64,000 bases of DNA, taken from positions 62,001 through 126,000 of the forward strand of contig NZ_FNDW01000004.1 in NCBI RefSeq assembly GCF_900099685.1, read 5' to 3'. Both the position numbers and the translations under genes were made by a program. Below are positions 18,405 to 26,845 of this stretch, piece after piece (the stretch's first letter is position 1; each line of letters opens with the position of its first letter). The notes under the pieces were generated by a model, which was given only the letters and a program-made list of their open reading frames with translations, ran no database searches and was not told where the DNA came from. The DNA comes from Chryseobacterium taeanense. GTDB lineage: Bacteria > Bacteroidota > Bacteroidia > Flavobacteriales > Weeksellaceae.

Positions 18405-20317
18405 TATTGTAATATAAAGTTAACAATCAGTATAATTCCCACCGCTAAAGACATGATTAAAATGTAATTCTCAACATTTCCATTCTGAATGCGCTTCATG
18501 GCTTTTCCGCTGTCTTCAGCACCTTCGCCTACAAAGTCTACAAAACGATCAAGAATACCTTTATCAAACATCTTTCCTCCGCGTCCTAATCCTTCAACAG
18601 TTTTTACAATCAATGCATTGTAAAGTTCGTCAACATATAATTTTCTGGCAGACAGTTTCTCCCATCCTGTGTACTGTTCTTCTGGTAATGCTTGCTTTTT
18701 CTTATTTACATAAGTGTTTTTAACAAGGAACCAAACTGCAAAGAACATCAAAACAGTCGCACCTAAAAGTATCATTTCAGTACCAAACGGAACTCCGGAA
18801 AGAGTTGCTTCCATTTGTTTAAAGCTTTCCTCAGTAAGAACCGGCTTCAGCCATTCCATTAATTTTGCATAATGACCGTGACCGATGAAGTGAGGAAGAT
18901 TAATCAAACCGCCAACTACAGAAAGAATGGCCAATACGATCAATGGTAATGTCATATTTGTCGGACTTTCGTGTAAATGGTGTTTTTGTTCTTCAGTACC
19001 TCTGAACTCTCCGTGGAAAGTTAAATAGTACAATCTGAACATATAAGTTGCAGTAATTGCGGCTAAAATAAATAAGATCACCCAGTAGATTGGGTTTTTA
19101 GCAAAAGCAGCTACTAAAATTTCGTCTTTAGAAATCATCCCTGATAATAAAGGGAATCCTGAAATAGCCAATGTTCCGATAAGGAAAGTAGCGTGGGTAA
19201 GAGGAATATATTTCTTTAATCCCCCCATAAAACGCATATCCTGCTCGTTGCTCATCGCGTGAATTACAGAACCTGCTCCCAAGAACAATAAGGCTTTGAA
19301 GAAAGCGTGTGTCATTACGTGGAACATAGCTGTTGTATAAGCTCCGAGACCTAAAGCAATGAACATAAATCCAAGCTGTGAAACGGTAGAGTAGGCCAAT
19401 ACTTTTTTGATGTCGTTCTGACGTAATGCATAGAAGCCAGCTAAAGCAGCGGTTAAGAATCCGATGAATAAAATTCCTCCCTGAACGGTTGGTGCTAAAG
19501 TAAATAAGAAGTTAGATCTTACGACCAAATAGATACCTGCTGTTACCATTGTTGCTGCGTGAATCAATGCAGAAACAGGAGTTGGTCCCGCCATTGCATC
19601 TGGTAACCATGTATATAATGGAACCTGAGCAGACTTACCGGTAGCTCCGATAAACAAACTCGCCGTAATAAAGATAATTACACTTCCGTCCAATTCAAAT
19701 TTTCCTGCATTTTCTCTGATCGTAAGATAATCAACCGCATTCGTTTGAGAAGCCAGCATGAAAATACCGATCAATAAAGCAAGGTCACCAATTCTGTTCA
19801 TGATGAAAGCTTTTCTTGCTGCTTTACCATATTCTTCGTTGGTGTACCAGAATCCGATTAATAAATAAGAACACAATCCAACACCTTCCCATCCGATGAA
19901 TAAGATCAGGTAATTGCTCCCCATTACCAATAACAGCATGGAGAAGATAAACAGATTTAAATAAGTGAAAAACTTATAGAAACCTTTATCATGGCTCATA
20001 TATCCTATAGAGTAGAGGTGAATTAAAGAACCGATTCCTGTGATAATCATTATCATCATTAAGGATAACTGATCGATCTGGAACCCAAAATTGATTTGAA
20101 CTCCGTTTACTCTAAACCATTCAAAAGCTTTTACAATGACAGGCTGGCTTTCAGAATCAAAATTCATAAAAATGCTTACTGCGATGCAGAAAGATGCAAA
20201 AACCATTGCCGTAGCCAAACTACCCACAACAATTTTTGGAAGATTTTTTCCGAATAACCCGTTTATAAGAAAACCTAAAAGTGGTAAAAGTATTATTGCA
20301 TACACTAAATTTTCCAT
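18404..20317 (-). CDS. nuoL: NADH-quinone oxidoreductase subunit L
   Basis: 637 residues, the largest antiporter-like subunit of complex I, at the distal end of the membrane arm. Conserved parts: FIGWEGVGLCSYLLIGFWY (Glu), GATGKSAQVPLYTWLPDAMAGPTPVSALIHAATMVTAGIYLVVR and YSTVSQLGFMF. The long C-terminal extension would form the lateral helix that runs along the membrane arm. Two bp separate it from nuoK upstream; it overlaps nuoM downstream. Confidence 0.97.
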   Translation of the reverse strand: MENLVYAIILLPLLGFLINGLFGKNLPKIVVGSLATAMVFASFCIAVSIFMNFDSESQPVIVKAFEWFRVNGVQINFGFQIDQLSLMMIMIITGIGSLIHLYSIGYMSHDKGFYKFFTYLNLFIFSMLLLVMGSNYLILFIGWEGVGLCSYLLIGFWYTNEEYGKAARKAFIMNRIGDLALLIGIFMLASQTNAVDYLTIRENAGKFELDGSVIIFITASLFIGATGKSAQVPLYTWLPDAMAGPTPVSALIHAATMVTAGIYLVVRSNFLFTLAPTVQGGILFIGFLTAALAGFYALRQNDIKKVLAYSTVSQLGFMFIALGLGAYTTAMFHVMTHAFFKALLFLGAGSVIHAMSNEQDMRFMGGLKKYIPLTHATFLIGTLAISGFPLLSGMISKDEILVAAFAKNPIYWVILFILAAITATYMFRLYYLTFHGEFRGTEEQKHHLHESPTNMTLPLIVLAILSVVGGLINLPHFIGHGHYAKLMEWLKPVLTEESFKQMEATLSGVPFGTEMILLGATVLMFFAVWFLVKNTYVNKKKQALPEEQYTGWEKLSARKLYVDELYNALIVKTVEGLGRGGKMFDKGILDRFVDFVGEGAEDSGKAMKRIQNGNVENYILIMSLAVGIILIVNFILQ

Positions 20318-20319
20318 TC

Positions 20320-20649
20320 TTATCCTCTTAATTTATTAAATATACTTACATCAACAGAACGGGTATTTCTATACAGCATAGCAATAATTGCCAGACCTAC
20401 CGCTACTTCCGCAGCAGCCACCACCATAATGAAGAAAACTAAAAGTTGTCCGTCGCCATTTCCTTTATATGCTGAAAAAGCAGCCAATAAAAGGTTTACA
20501 GAATTCAGCATAAGCTCTACACAACCCAAAATAACAATCGCATTTTTTCTCAACAATACGCCCAACACTCCTAAACTGAATAATACAGAAGAAAGAATGA
20601 TGAAATAATTCAGAGGGATGCTTTGTATAAATGTATTTACTTCTCCCAT
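20320..20649 (-). CDS. nuoK: NADH-quinone oxidoreductase subunit K
   Basis: 109 residues, three hydrophobic helices; small membrane subunit of complex I. The conserved glutamates of the proton path are present (ILGCVELMLNSVNLLL and VAAAEVAVGLAIIAML). Four bases separate it from nuoJ. Confidence 0.96.
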   Translation of the reverse strand: MGEVNTFIQSIPLNYFIILSSVLFSLGVLGVLLRKNAIVILGCVELMLNSVNLLLAAFSAYKGNGDGQLLVFFIMVVAAAEVAVGLAIIAMLYRNTRSVDVSIFNKLRG

Positions 20650-20653
20650 AATT

Positions 20654-21151
20654 TTATAAATCTTTTTTACCGATTAATACCGCACCTACAATACCTGCCA
20701 AAATAAGGATGGATGCAAGCTCAAACGGTAAAACATATTCATTAAACAAAAGTCTTCCAAGATTTTTGGTAAGTCCAACACTTCCGTCCACATTTTCAAC
20801 CATAACCTGGTTTTGCTGAACGCCTCTGAACACGCCTAAAACTCCAACTAATAAAAGACCAGCTGTAAAAACTCCAATAAATTTTAAAGTATTGTTCTTC
20901 TTACTTTCGTCTTGTTTATTAAGGTTAAGCATCATCAGGATATATAAGAATAATACCATGATGGCTCCGGCGTAAACAATAATCTGGATAATCGCAAGGA
21001 ATTGTGCATTCAGCAGAATGTACATACCCGCAATAGAAAACATCGTAACAATTAATGACAAAATAGCATATAAAGGATTTCTCGCAAATACGAAATACAC
21101 CGCACTTGCCACTGCTAAAAACGCCACCAAGAAAAATAAAAACTGATCCAT
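20654..21151 (-). CDS. nuoJ: NADH-quinone oxidoreductase subunit J
   Basis: 165 residues, five hydrophobic helices; membrane-arm subunit of complex I. The conserved segment ALLNAQF/AIIQIIVYAGAIMVLFLYILMMLNL is visible (helix III with the pi-bulge region). Its start overlaps the nuoI stop as TAATG at 21151-21153, implying coupled translation. Confidence 0.96.
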   Translation of the reverse strand: MDQFLFFLVAFLAVASAVYFVFARNPLYAILSLIVTMFSIAGMYILLNAQFLAIIQIIVYAGAIMVLFLYILMMLNLNKQDESKKNNTLKFIGVFTAGLLLVGVLGVFRGVQQNQVMVENVDGSVGLTKNLGRLLFNEYVLPFELASILILAGIVGAVLIGKKDL

Positions 21152-21708
21152 TATTTTACCGCATTTTTTTGTTTCTCGGATTGTCTTTCTGTGATATCAA
21201 TCCTTTCATTTATTTTTTCAACCAATTTATCTTTTCCGTAAATGAAAGAACCTCTGTTGGTTTCCACGTCTACCAGTCTGTCAGTAAGATAGATGGCAGA
21301 TTTCGGACAAGCCTCTTCACACATTCCGCAGAAAATACATCTTAGCATATTGATTTCATATACTGAAGCATATTTTTCTTCTCTGTAAAGATCTCTTTCT
21401 TCCTTAGTTCTTTCAGCAGCAGTCATCGTAATTGCTTCTGCAGGACATGCTACCGCACAAAGTCCGCAAGCCGTACATCTTTCTCTGCCTTCTTCGTCTC
21501 TTTTCAAAACGTGCTGACCTCTCCAGATATCTGCTCTAGGTTTTTGTACCTCCGGATACGAATATACGGCAGGAGCACCTTTCAATACGGTTCTTACAGC
21601 ATGCTTGAATGTAATCCCCATTCCTGTAAAAATTGCAGGCAAGTAGATTTTTTCAGCAAGGGTCATTTCCTTATTAGAAACAACTTTTGATCTGTTCGTA
21701 AGTTTCAT
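21151..21708 (-). CDS. nuoI: NADH-quinone oxidoreductase subunit I (2x[4Fe-4S])
   Basis: 185 residues. Two ferredoxin motifs bind clusters N6a and N6b: CTACGLCAVACP and CIFCGMCEEACP, each CxxCxxCxxxCP. The subunit passes electrons from NuoG towards NuoB and sits at the foot of the peripheral arm. An N-terminal amphipathic region (AEKIYLPAIFTGMGITFKHAVR) contacts the membrane. A 74-bp spacer containing a heptad array separates it from nuoH. Confidence 0.97.
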   Translation of the reverse strand: MKLTNRSKVVSNKEMTLAEKIYLPAIFTGMGITFKHAVRTVLKGAPAVYSYPEVQKPRADIWRGQHVLKRDEEGRERCTACGLCAVACPAEAITMTAAERTKEERDLYREEKYASVYEINMLRCIFCGMCEEACPKSAIYLTDRLVDVETNRGSFIYGKDKLVEKINERIDITERQSEKQKNAVK

Positions 21709-21716
21709 TTAATTAT

Positions 21717-21751
21717 AGATGTTAGATGTTAGACATCAGATTTTAGACTAA
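21717..21751 (-). repeat. Degenerate 7-bp tandem array (5 units) before nuoI
   Basis: Plus strand units AGATGTT, AGATGTT, AGACATC, AGATTTT, AGACTAA; the array begins 8 bases from the nuoI start codon in the nuoH-nuoI spacer. Confidence 0.7.
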
Positions 21752-21782
21752 TCTTGTCCGTTATCTTAATTAATTTTAATTG

Positions 21783-22847
21783 TTAATTTCCAAATGCTAA
21801 AATTACAGCTCCTGTAACCAGCAAGTTCACCAATGCCATTGGAATCAACGTTTTCCAACCTAAGTGCATTAACTGGTCATATCTGAATCTCGGAAGCGTC
21901 CATCTGATCCACATAAAGATCAAAATTCCGATTATCGTTTTGGTTAAAAATGCTACGATACTTAAAATTCCTGCAGTGTTTTCACCCCAGTGTTGAGTTA
22001 CCCATTCAATTCCAGGATAATTGTAACCTCCGAAGAAAAGAACCACCATGAAAGCATTAGAAATAAACATATTCACGTATTCACCGAACATGTACAATCC
22101 TAATTTCATGGATGAATATTCTGTAGAATATCCTGTTACCAATTCAGATTCACACTCAGGTAAATCGAAAGGGTGTCTGTTTGTTTCTGCTAAAGCTGCT
22201 ACGATAAACACCAGGAAAGCAATTGGCTGGTAGAAAATATTCCAGTTAAGACCGGAAACCCAAGGAATAACACCCCAAAGTTTTCCATTCGTCTGGCTCG
22301 CAGTAATTTCTTTTAAATCTAAACTTCCTGTCATCATAATGATAGAAAGTAAAGCCAATCCCATTGCCAATTCATAAGAAATCATCTGAGAAGAAGCACG
22401 GATGGCACCTAATAATGAGTATTTGTTATTTGAAGCCCAGCCACCGATCATGATTCCGTAAACACCAATTGAAGCCATTCCGATGATGAAAAGTACACCA
22501 ACATCGATATTGGCAACCTGAAGATCATAAGAAGTACCTGCAATATTTAAACTTTTACCCCAAGGAATAACTGCTCCTGTGATTAATGATATAAACATTA
22601 CTAAAGCCGGTCCCAATACGAAAAGGAATTTTTCTGCATTGGCAGGGGTAAAGTCTTCTTTAAAGAAAAACTTTCCACCGTCAGCAAGAGGTTGCAGCAA
22701 TCCGAAAGGTCCTGATCTGTTGGGTCCGATTCGGTCCTGCATAATGGCAGCAACTTTTCTCTCTGCCCAGGTAGAGTAGGCCGCGATCGTTAATGAAAGC
22801 AGGAAAAGTGCTAATACAAGTATAAGTTTAAATGTAAGTAAATCCAT
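21783..22847 (-). CDS. nuoH: NADH-quinone oxidoreductase subunit H
   Basis: 354 residues, about nine helices. Forms much of the quinone-binding chamber where the peripheral and membrane arms meet. Conserved text: ERKVAAIMQDRIGPNRSGPFGLLQPLADGGKFFFKED, LAETNRHPFDLPECESELVTGYSTEYSSMKLGLYMFGEY and the final RWTLPRFRYDQLMHLGWKTLIPMAL. Lies between nuoG and nuoI; both flanking spacers carry heptad arrays. Confidence 0.97.
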   Translation of the reverse strand: MDLLTFKLILVLALFLLSLTIAAYSTWAERKVAAIMQDRIGPNRSGPFGLLQPLADGGKFFFKEDFTPANAEKFLFVLGPALVMFISLITGAVIPWGKSLNIAGTSYDLQVANIDVGVLFIIGMASIGVYGIMIGGWASNNKYSLLGAIRASSQMISYELAMGLALLSIIMMTGSLDLKEITASQTNGKLWGVIPWVSGLNWNIFYQPIAFLVFIVAALAETNRHPFDLPECESELVTGYSTEYSSMKLGLYMFGEYVNMFISNAFMVVLFFGGYNYPGIEWVTQHWGENTAGILSIVAFLTKTIIGILIFMWIRWTLPRFRYDQLMHLGWKTLIPMALVNLLVTGAVILAFGN

Positions 22848-22859
22848 TTTTATTTTTAT

Positions 22860-22894
22860 AGATGTTAGATATTAGAAGTTAGAAATTAGATTAA
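22860..22894 (-). repeat. Degenerate 7-bp tandem array (5 units) before nuoH
   Basis: Plus strand units AGATGTT, AGATATT, AGAAGTT, AGAAATT, AGATTAA; begins 12 bases from the nuoH start codon in the nuoG-nuoH spacer. Confidence 0.7.
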
Positions 22895-22933
22895 ATCTGT
22901 TTCTGAAATCCGTAATCTTATTTAAATTAAAAT

Positions 22934-23932
22934 TTATTTTTCGTCTTTTTCACTGATTTCCTTAGCCATTGGATTGTCTAAAACTCTTAGTTCATCTTTT
23001 GGCTTTTCGTAATGGTTCAATGAAATTACAGAATGTCTGTCGATATGTCTAGGACCTTCAATGTTCCAGTCAGAAAGTTCTTTTCTTTCGAAACGGCAGG
23101 TATCACAGATAAATTCTTCAACCTCTCCCCATTGGTCTTTTCTTGCAGTCACTCTTACGATTTCGTCACCTTTCATCCAAACTACAGCTTTACCTGAACA
23201 TTTATCGCAATTGCAAGACGCATTCATTGGCTTTGTAAACCAAACTCTGCTTGCAAAGCGGGCTGTTCTGTCTGTTAATGCTCCAACCGGACAAACGTCG
23301 ATTACGTTTCCAATGAAATCATTATCCAAAGCTTTATTTAAATAAGTAGAAATTTCAGCATGATCTCCTCTGAACAAAATTCCGTGTTCTCTTTCACCTG
23401 TTAATTGATTGGCAGCCAAGACACATCTTGCACAAAGAATACAACGATTCATGTTTAATTTAATGTGCGGGCCAAGATCATCAGCTTCATAAGTATTTCT
23501 TTCGAATTCAGTTCTTGTATTTTCAACACCATGTTCATATCCCAGATCCTGAAGATGACATTCACCGGCCTGATCACAAATAGGGCAGTCTAATGGGTGA
23601 TTAACCAATAAAAATTCAGTCACCGCTTTTCTGCCTTCCTGAGCTTTTTCGGAAGTAAGGTTTTTTACTTCCATACCATCCATTACATTGGTTCTGCAAC
23701 TTGCAACCAATTTTGGCATAGGACGCGGATCTGCTTCCGATCCTTTAGAAACTTCCACAAGGCAAGTTCTGCATCTTCCTCCACTGGTTTCCAACTTGCT
23801 GTAATAGCACATTGCAGGAGGTACAGATTTTCCACCGATTTGTCTTGCTGCTTCCAGAATAGAAGTACCAGGCAAAACTTCGGTAGTCTGTCCGTCTATA
23901 GTTATTTTAAATTTTTTAACCTCTTCGCTCAT
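22934..23932 (-). CDS. nuoG: NADH-quinone oxidoreductase subunit G, short form
   Basis: 332 residues. The N-terminal iron-sulfur module is complete: a plant-type [2Fe-2S] motif (CYYSKLETSGGRCRTC), the His-ligated cluster (HPLDCPICDQAGECHLQDLG) and a CILCARC cluster, then a Cys-rich CNCDKCSGK and CDTCRFERKE region. The large molybdopterin-oxidoreductase-like domain of E. coli NuoG (about 900 aa) is missing. I believe this short form is usual in Flavobacteriia rather than a truncation, because the frame ends cleanly in a spacer with normal downstream genes. It carries electrons from NuoF to NuoI. Confidence 0.93.
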   Translation of the reverse strand: MSEEVKKFKITIDGQTTEVLPGTSILEAARQIGGKSVPPAMCYYSKLETSGGRCRTCLVEVSKGSEADPRPMPKLVASCRTNVMDGMEVKNLTSEKAQEGRKAVTEFLLVNHPLDCPICDQAGECHLQDLGYEHGVENTRTEFERNTYEADDLGPHIKLNMNRCILCARCVLAANQLTGEREHGILFRGDHAEISTYLNKALDNDFIGNVIDVCPVGALTDRTARFASRVWFTKPMNASCNCDKCSGKAVVWMKGDEIVRVTARKDQWGEVEEFICDTCRFERKELSDWNIEGPRHIDRHSVISLNHYEKPKDELRVLDNPMAKEISEKDEK

Positions 23933-23935
23933 ATT

Positions 23936-23970
23936 CTATGCTTTTCGCTTATGCCTTAGCCATTAAGCTA
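23936..23970 (-). repeat. Degenerate 7-bp tandem array (5 units) before nuoG
   Basis: Plus strand units CTATGCT, TTTCGCT, TATGCCT, TAGCCAT, TAAGCTA; begins 3 bases from the nuoG start codon. Less regular than the other arrays. Confidence 0.5.
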
Positions 23971-23974
23971 TATT

Positions 23975-24856
23975 TTAATTATACTTCTTCGTATTAAATG
24001 TATATCCGATTCCTGCTAAAACCTGTCCGAAAACAAAATCCTGACGGGCTTTATCCGGTTTGTTATTTAATGTAGTTTTGATATCCCACATATTGATATA
24101 TCCGGCTTTTGCCTCTGCTCTTACCATCCAGTTTTTCCAGAAAACTAAGTTTAAGCTGGATCTAAGATCGGTTCCCATTCCGGCAACATGAAAACGGTCG
24201 CTTCTGTCATTACCAAAAAGCTTCACATTACTTTTCGGAAACATGAACCCGAGTCCGGCTCCGTAAGACCATACCAAATCTATATTTTTCTTATGAACCA
24301 GATTCTTATATTTTTCAAGACCTAAATTTTCATAATTCAATCCGTCTGTATGCTCAAAAGTGAGAAATTCGCCACTAGATAAATCTATTTGACCGTTCTG
24401 TACCATCGCCGCATATTTCGGATCTGAAATATATCCTGAAAAATCAACCGTCTGATTTTGCTTCATTACATATTTCATATGGTCAATCCCTAAAACTAGG
24501 GCTAAATTATCTTTAATAAAATATCCTAATCTGAAATTATACTGCGTTACTGTAAACCAGCTTGGATCAAAATATACAATCCCAAACTTTGTTGGTTTAT
24601 CTCTTGCAGATACATTATTCAACTGAAAATCATAACCGTTTCCGGTAAAATGAATATCAGAATTACTGAATGCTCCTCTGTTCCATCCGTAAAAAACGAA
24701 AACCTGTCCTTTTTTGCTTAGTGGTAAAGGCTTTTCTTTTTTTTCAGCTTTAAATGGAGCAACCTCCAATTTATATTCTTTTTCTATTGTGTCTTTTTTG
24801 ACTTGTCCGAAAGCAAAACCCGACACTATTAGACCGATTGCTAATATCTGTTTCAT
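23975..24856 (-). CDS. Outer-membrane beta-barrel protein inside the nuo operon
   Basis: 293 residues from the ATG at 24856, one base after the nuoF stop codon; longer in-frame starts would lie inside nuoF. A signal peptide (MKQILAIGLIVSGFAFGQ) is followed by alternating aromatic strands (VFVFYGWNRGAF, FTVTQYNFRLGYFIKDNLALVLGIDHMKYVM, LVWSYGAGLGFMFP, VFGQVLAGIGYTF) typical of a porin-like outer-membrane protein. It is not a complex I subunit. Its close packing between nuoF and nuoG indicates co-transcription. Function unknown. Confidence 0.8.
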   Translation of the reverse strand: MKQILAIGLIVSGFAFGQVKKDTIEKEYKLEVAPFKAEKKEKPLPLSKKGQVFVFYGWNRGAFSNSDIHFTGNGYDFQLNNVSARDKPTKFGIVYFDPSWFTVTQYNFRLGYFIKDNLALVLGIDHMKYVMKQNQTVDFSGYISDPKYAAMVQNGQIDLSSGEFLTFEHTDGLNYENLGLEKYKNLVHKKNIDLVWSYGAGLGFMFPKSNVKLFGNDRSDRFHVAGMGTDLRSSLNLVFWKNWMVRAEAKAGYINMWDIKTTLNNKPDKARQDFVFGQVLAGIGYTFNTKKYN

Positions 24857-24857
24857 T

Positions 24858-26216
24858 TTAAGCATTATTCTCAACAGCAGGGATTGGGTCTGCATAATGC
24901 GCCAATCCGTAATTTTGTGTTAAACACAATTCTGGGTTTTTAACATGCCATTCAAATTCATCTCTGAAATGACGGATTGCTGCTGCAACAGGCCAAGCCG
25001 CAGCGTCACCCAATGGGCAAATTGTATTTCCCTCGATCTTTCTCTGAATATCCCAAAGCAGATCGATATCTTCCATTTTTCCTTCTCCTTTCTCGATTTT
25101 CTTTAAAATCTTATACATCCAACCTGTTCCTTCACGGCAAGGAGTACATTGTCCGCAACTTTCGTGATTATAGAATCTCGCTAGAGTCATGGTATGCTCT
25201 ACGATACACTGGTCTTCATCCAATACGATGAAACCTCCTGAACCCATCATGGTACCGGTAGCAAAACCACCATCTGCCAATGATTCGTAGTTCATGTATC
25301 TTGGTTCTCCGTTTACGGTTTTTAATAATAAATTAGCAGGAACGATCGGAACTGAGCTTCCTCCGGGGATACAAGCTTTTAATTTTTTTCCGTCTTTAAT
25401 ACCGCCGCAATATTCATCTGAGTATATGAATTCTTCAACCGTAATGGTCATGTCGATTTCATAAACTCCTGGTTTGTTGATGTTTCCACAAGCAGAAATT
25501 AATTTTGTACCTGTAGATCTTCCAACACCGATTTTAGCGTATTCAGCACCTGTAATATCAATGATCGGAACAATTGCTGCGATAGATTCAACGTTATTAA
25601 CTACTGTTGGTCTCTCCCAAAGTCCTTTCACAGCCGGAAATGGCGGTTTTAATCTTGGGTTTCCTCTTTTTCCTTCAAGAGATTCAAGCAATGCGGTTTC
25701 CTCACCACAAATATAGGCTCCTGCACCTCTCTGAACATAGATTTCAAGGTCGAAACCTGTTCCTAAAATATTTTTACCTAAAAATCCTGCTGCTTTCGCT
25801 TCTTCAATTGCCTCTTCCAGAATATCCGGAATCCATGAATATTCGCCACGAATGTAGATATAAGAAGTGTTTGAACCTAAACAATACGATGAAATCAGCA
25901 TTCCTTCGATCAATAGATGAGGAAGAAACTCCATAAGATATCTGTCTTTGAAAGTTCCGGGTTCAGATTCATCGGCATTGACTACCAAGTGTCTCGGAAC
26001 GCCTTCAGGTTTTGCCAAAAAGCTCCATTTCATCCCTGTTGGGAATCCTGCTCCACCACGTCCACGAAGTCCGGAAGCTTTTACTTCTTCAAGAATTTCG
26101 TCCGGTGTCATTTTCAAGGCTTTTTCAGCTGCTGTGTAACCTCCTTGCTTACGGTAAGTTTCAAAGTAGCGGATACCTTCTATATGTGCGTCTTTAAGTA
26201 AAAGTTTTTTACTCAT
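24858..26216 (-). CDS. nuoF: NADH-quinone oxidoreductase subunit F (NADH/FMN/[4Fe-4S])
   Basis: 452 residues. Entry point of electrons: binds NADH and FMN (GLRGRGGAGFPTGMKWSFL, NADESEPGTFKDRYLM, GAGAYICGEETALLESLEGKRGNPRLKPPFPA) and cluster N3 (ESCGQCTPCREGTGWM ... NTICPLGDAA). All signature residues are present. Its start lies two bases after the stop codon of the inserted TOPRIM gene, so translation of nuoF now depends on an mRNA that also contains the foreign-looking pair. Confidence 0.97.
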   Translation of the reverse strand: MSKKLLLKDAHIEGIRYFETYRKQGGYTAAEKALKMTPDEILEEVKASGLRGRGGAGFPTGMKWSFLAKPEGVPRHLVVNADESEPGTFKDRYLMEFLPHLLIEGMLISSYCLGSNTSYIYIRGEYSWIPDILEEAIEEAKAAGFLGKNILGTGFDLEIYVQRGAGAYICGEETALLESLEGKRGNPRLKPPFPAVKGLWERPTVVNNVESIAAIVPIIDITGAEYAKIGVGRSTGTKLISACGNINKPGVYEIDMTITVEEFIYSDEYCGGIKDGKKLKACIPGGSSVPIVPANLLLKTVNGEPRYMNYESLADGGFATGTMMGSGGFIVLDEDQCIVEHTMTLARFYNHESCGQCTPCREGTGWMYKILKKIEKGEGKMEDIDLLWDIQRKIEGNTICPLGDAAAWPVAAAIRHFRDEFEWHVKNPELCLTQNYGLAHYADPIPAVENNA

Positions 26217-26218
26217 TA

Positions 26219-26845
26219 CTAATTATTAAATAAATTATTTTCTATAAACTTCAGCAGTTTATCTAAATTTTTGTTTTTATCTCTTTCAAAATTCCAAATG
26301 TCCAAACTTTGATATGGGATTTTTAATTTATCATCTCCAATTCCTTCAACTTGATACCTTCTGAATAAATCAATCTTTGAATATATAAATCCATGCTGAG
26401 CTGGAATATTCAAATTTTTAATTTCACTGCTTTCAATACAAGCTATCATTGAATTCCAACAGTCATCAAAAAAATTAAACTCTTCCTTAAAGCAAGTATT
26501 AATCAGATTTTCTAACATTCCTTCATTCTCATCATTAAATGGTAATAAGAATATAGAAAATTCAATTTCTAAAAGCGTTTTAATCTCATTAAGTTCTTTT
26601 AATCTTTCTTCTCTTCCACCTTTTTTATCTATACTGTCTGTATCAAATATTATTAGATTTTGAGAATTTTCCGAACGTCTTCTCTCATTAATCAGTAATG
26701 GACTGTTTTTTAATTTGTCTTTTCCTTCAACATCCACAACAATGCTTTTGTCATCAATTTTAAAGAAATGCAAAAGTAGAAAATCTATAAAAATTTTGTC
26801 TGATTTTCCTTCTACAAATATTTTATTTTCACCATATTCTTTCAT
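26219..26845 (-). CDS. TOPRIM-like protein (partner of the ATPase)
   Basis: 208 residues. The N-terminus IFVEGKSDKIFIDFLL (Glu12) and the later LIIFDTDS (D68-x-D70) match the Glu and DxD motifs of a TOPRIM fold, as in the DUF3226/DUF4435 types that partner with ABC/AAA ATPases (OLD nucleases, PARIS AriB). TOPRIM proteins of this kind cut DNA or RNA when released or activated. Its ATG overlaps the ATPase stop (TAATG at 26843-26847) and it ends two bases before nuoF. Codons are more AT-rich than in nuo genes, suggesting acquisition. Fold assignment is from motifs only. Confidence 0.75.
   Translation of the reverse strand: MKEYGENKIFVEGKSDKIFIDFLLLHFFKIDDKSIVVDVEGKDKLKNSPLLINERRRSENSQNLIIFDTDSIDKKGGREERLKELNEIKTLLEIEFSIFLLPFNDENEGMLENLINTCFKEEFNFFDDCWNSMIACIESSEIKNLNIPAQHGFIYSKIDLFRRYQVEGIGDDKLKIPYQSLDIWNFERDKNKNLDKLLKFIENNLFNN

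Noticed and set aside
22934..23932. Truncated nuoG as a pseudogene
   Set aside because: All ligand motifs are intact, the frame is clean and the short form is compatible with Flavobacteriia complex I.
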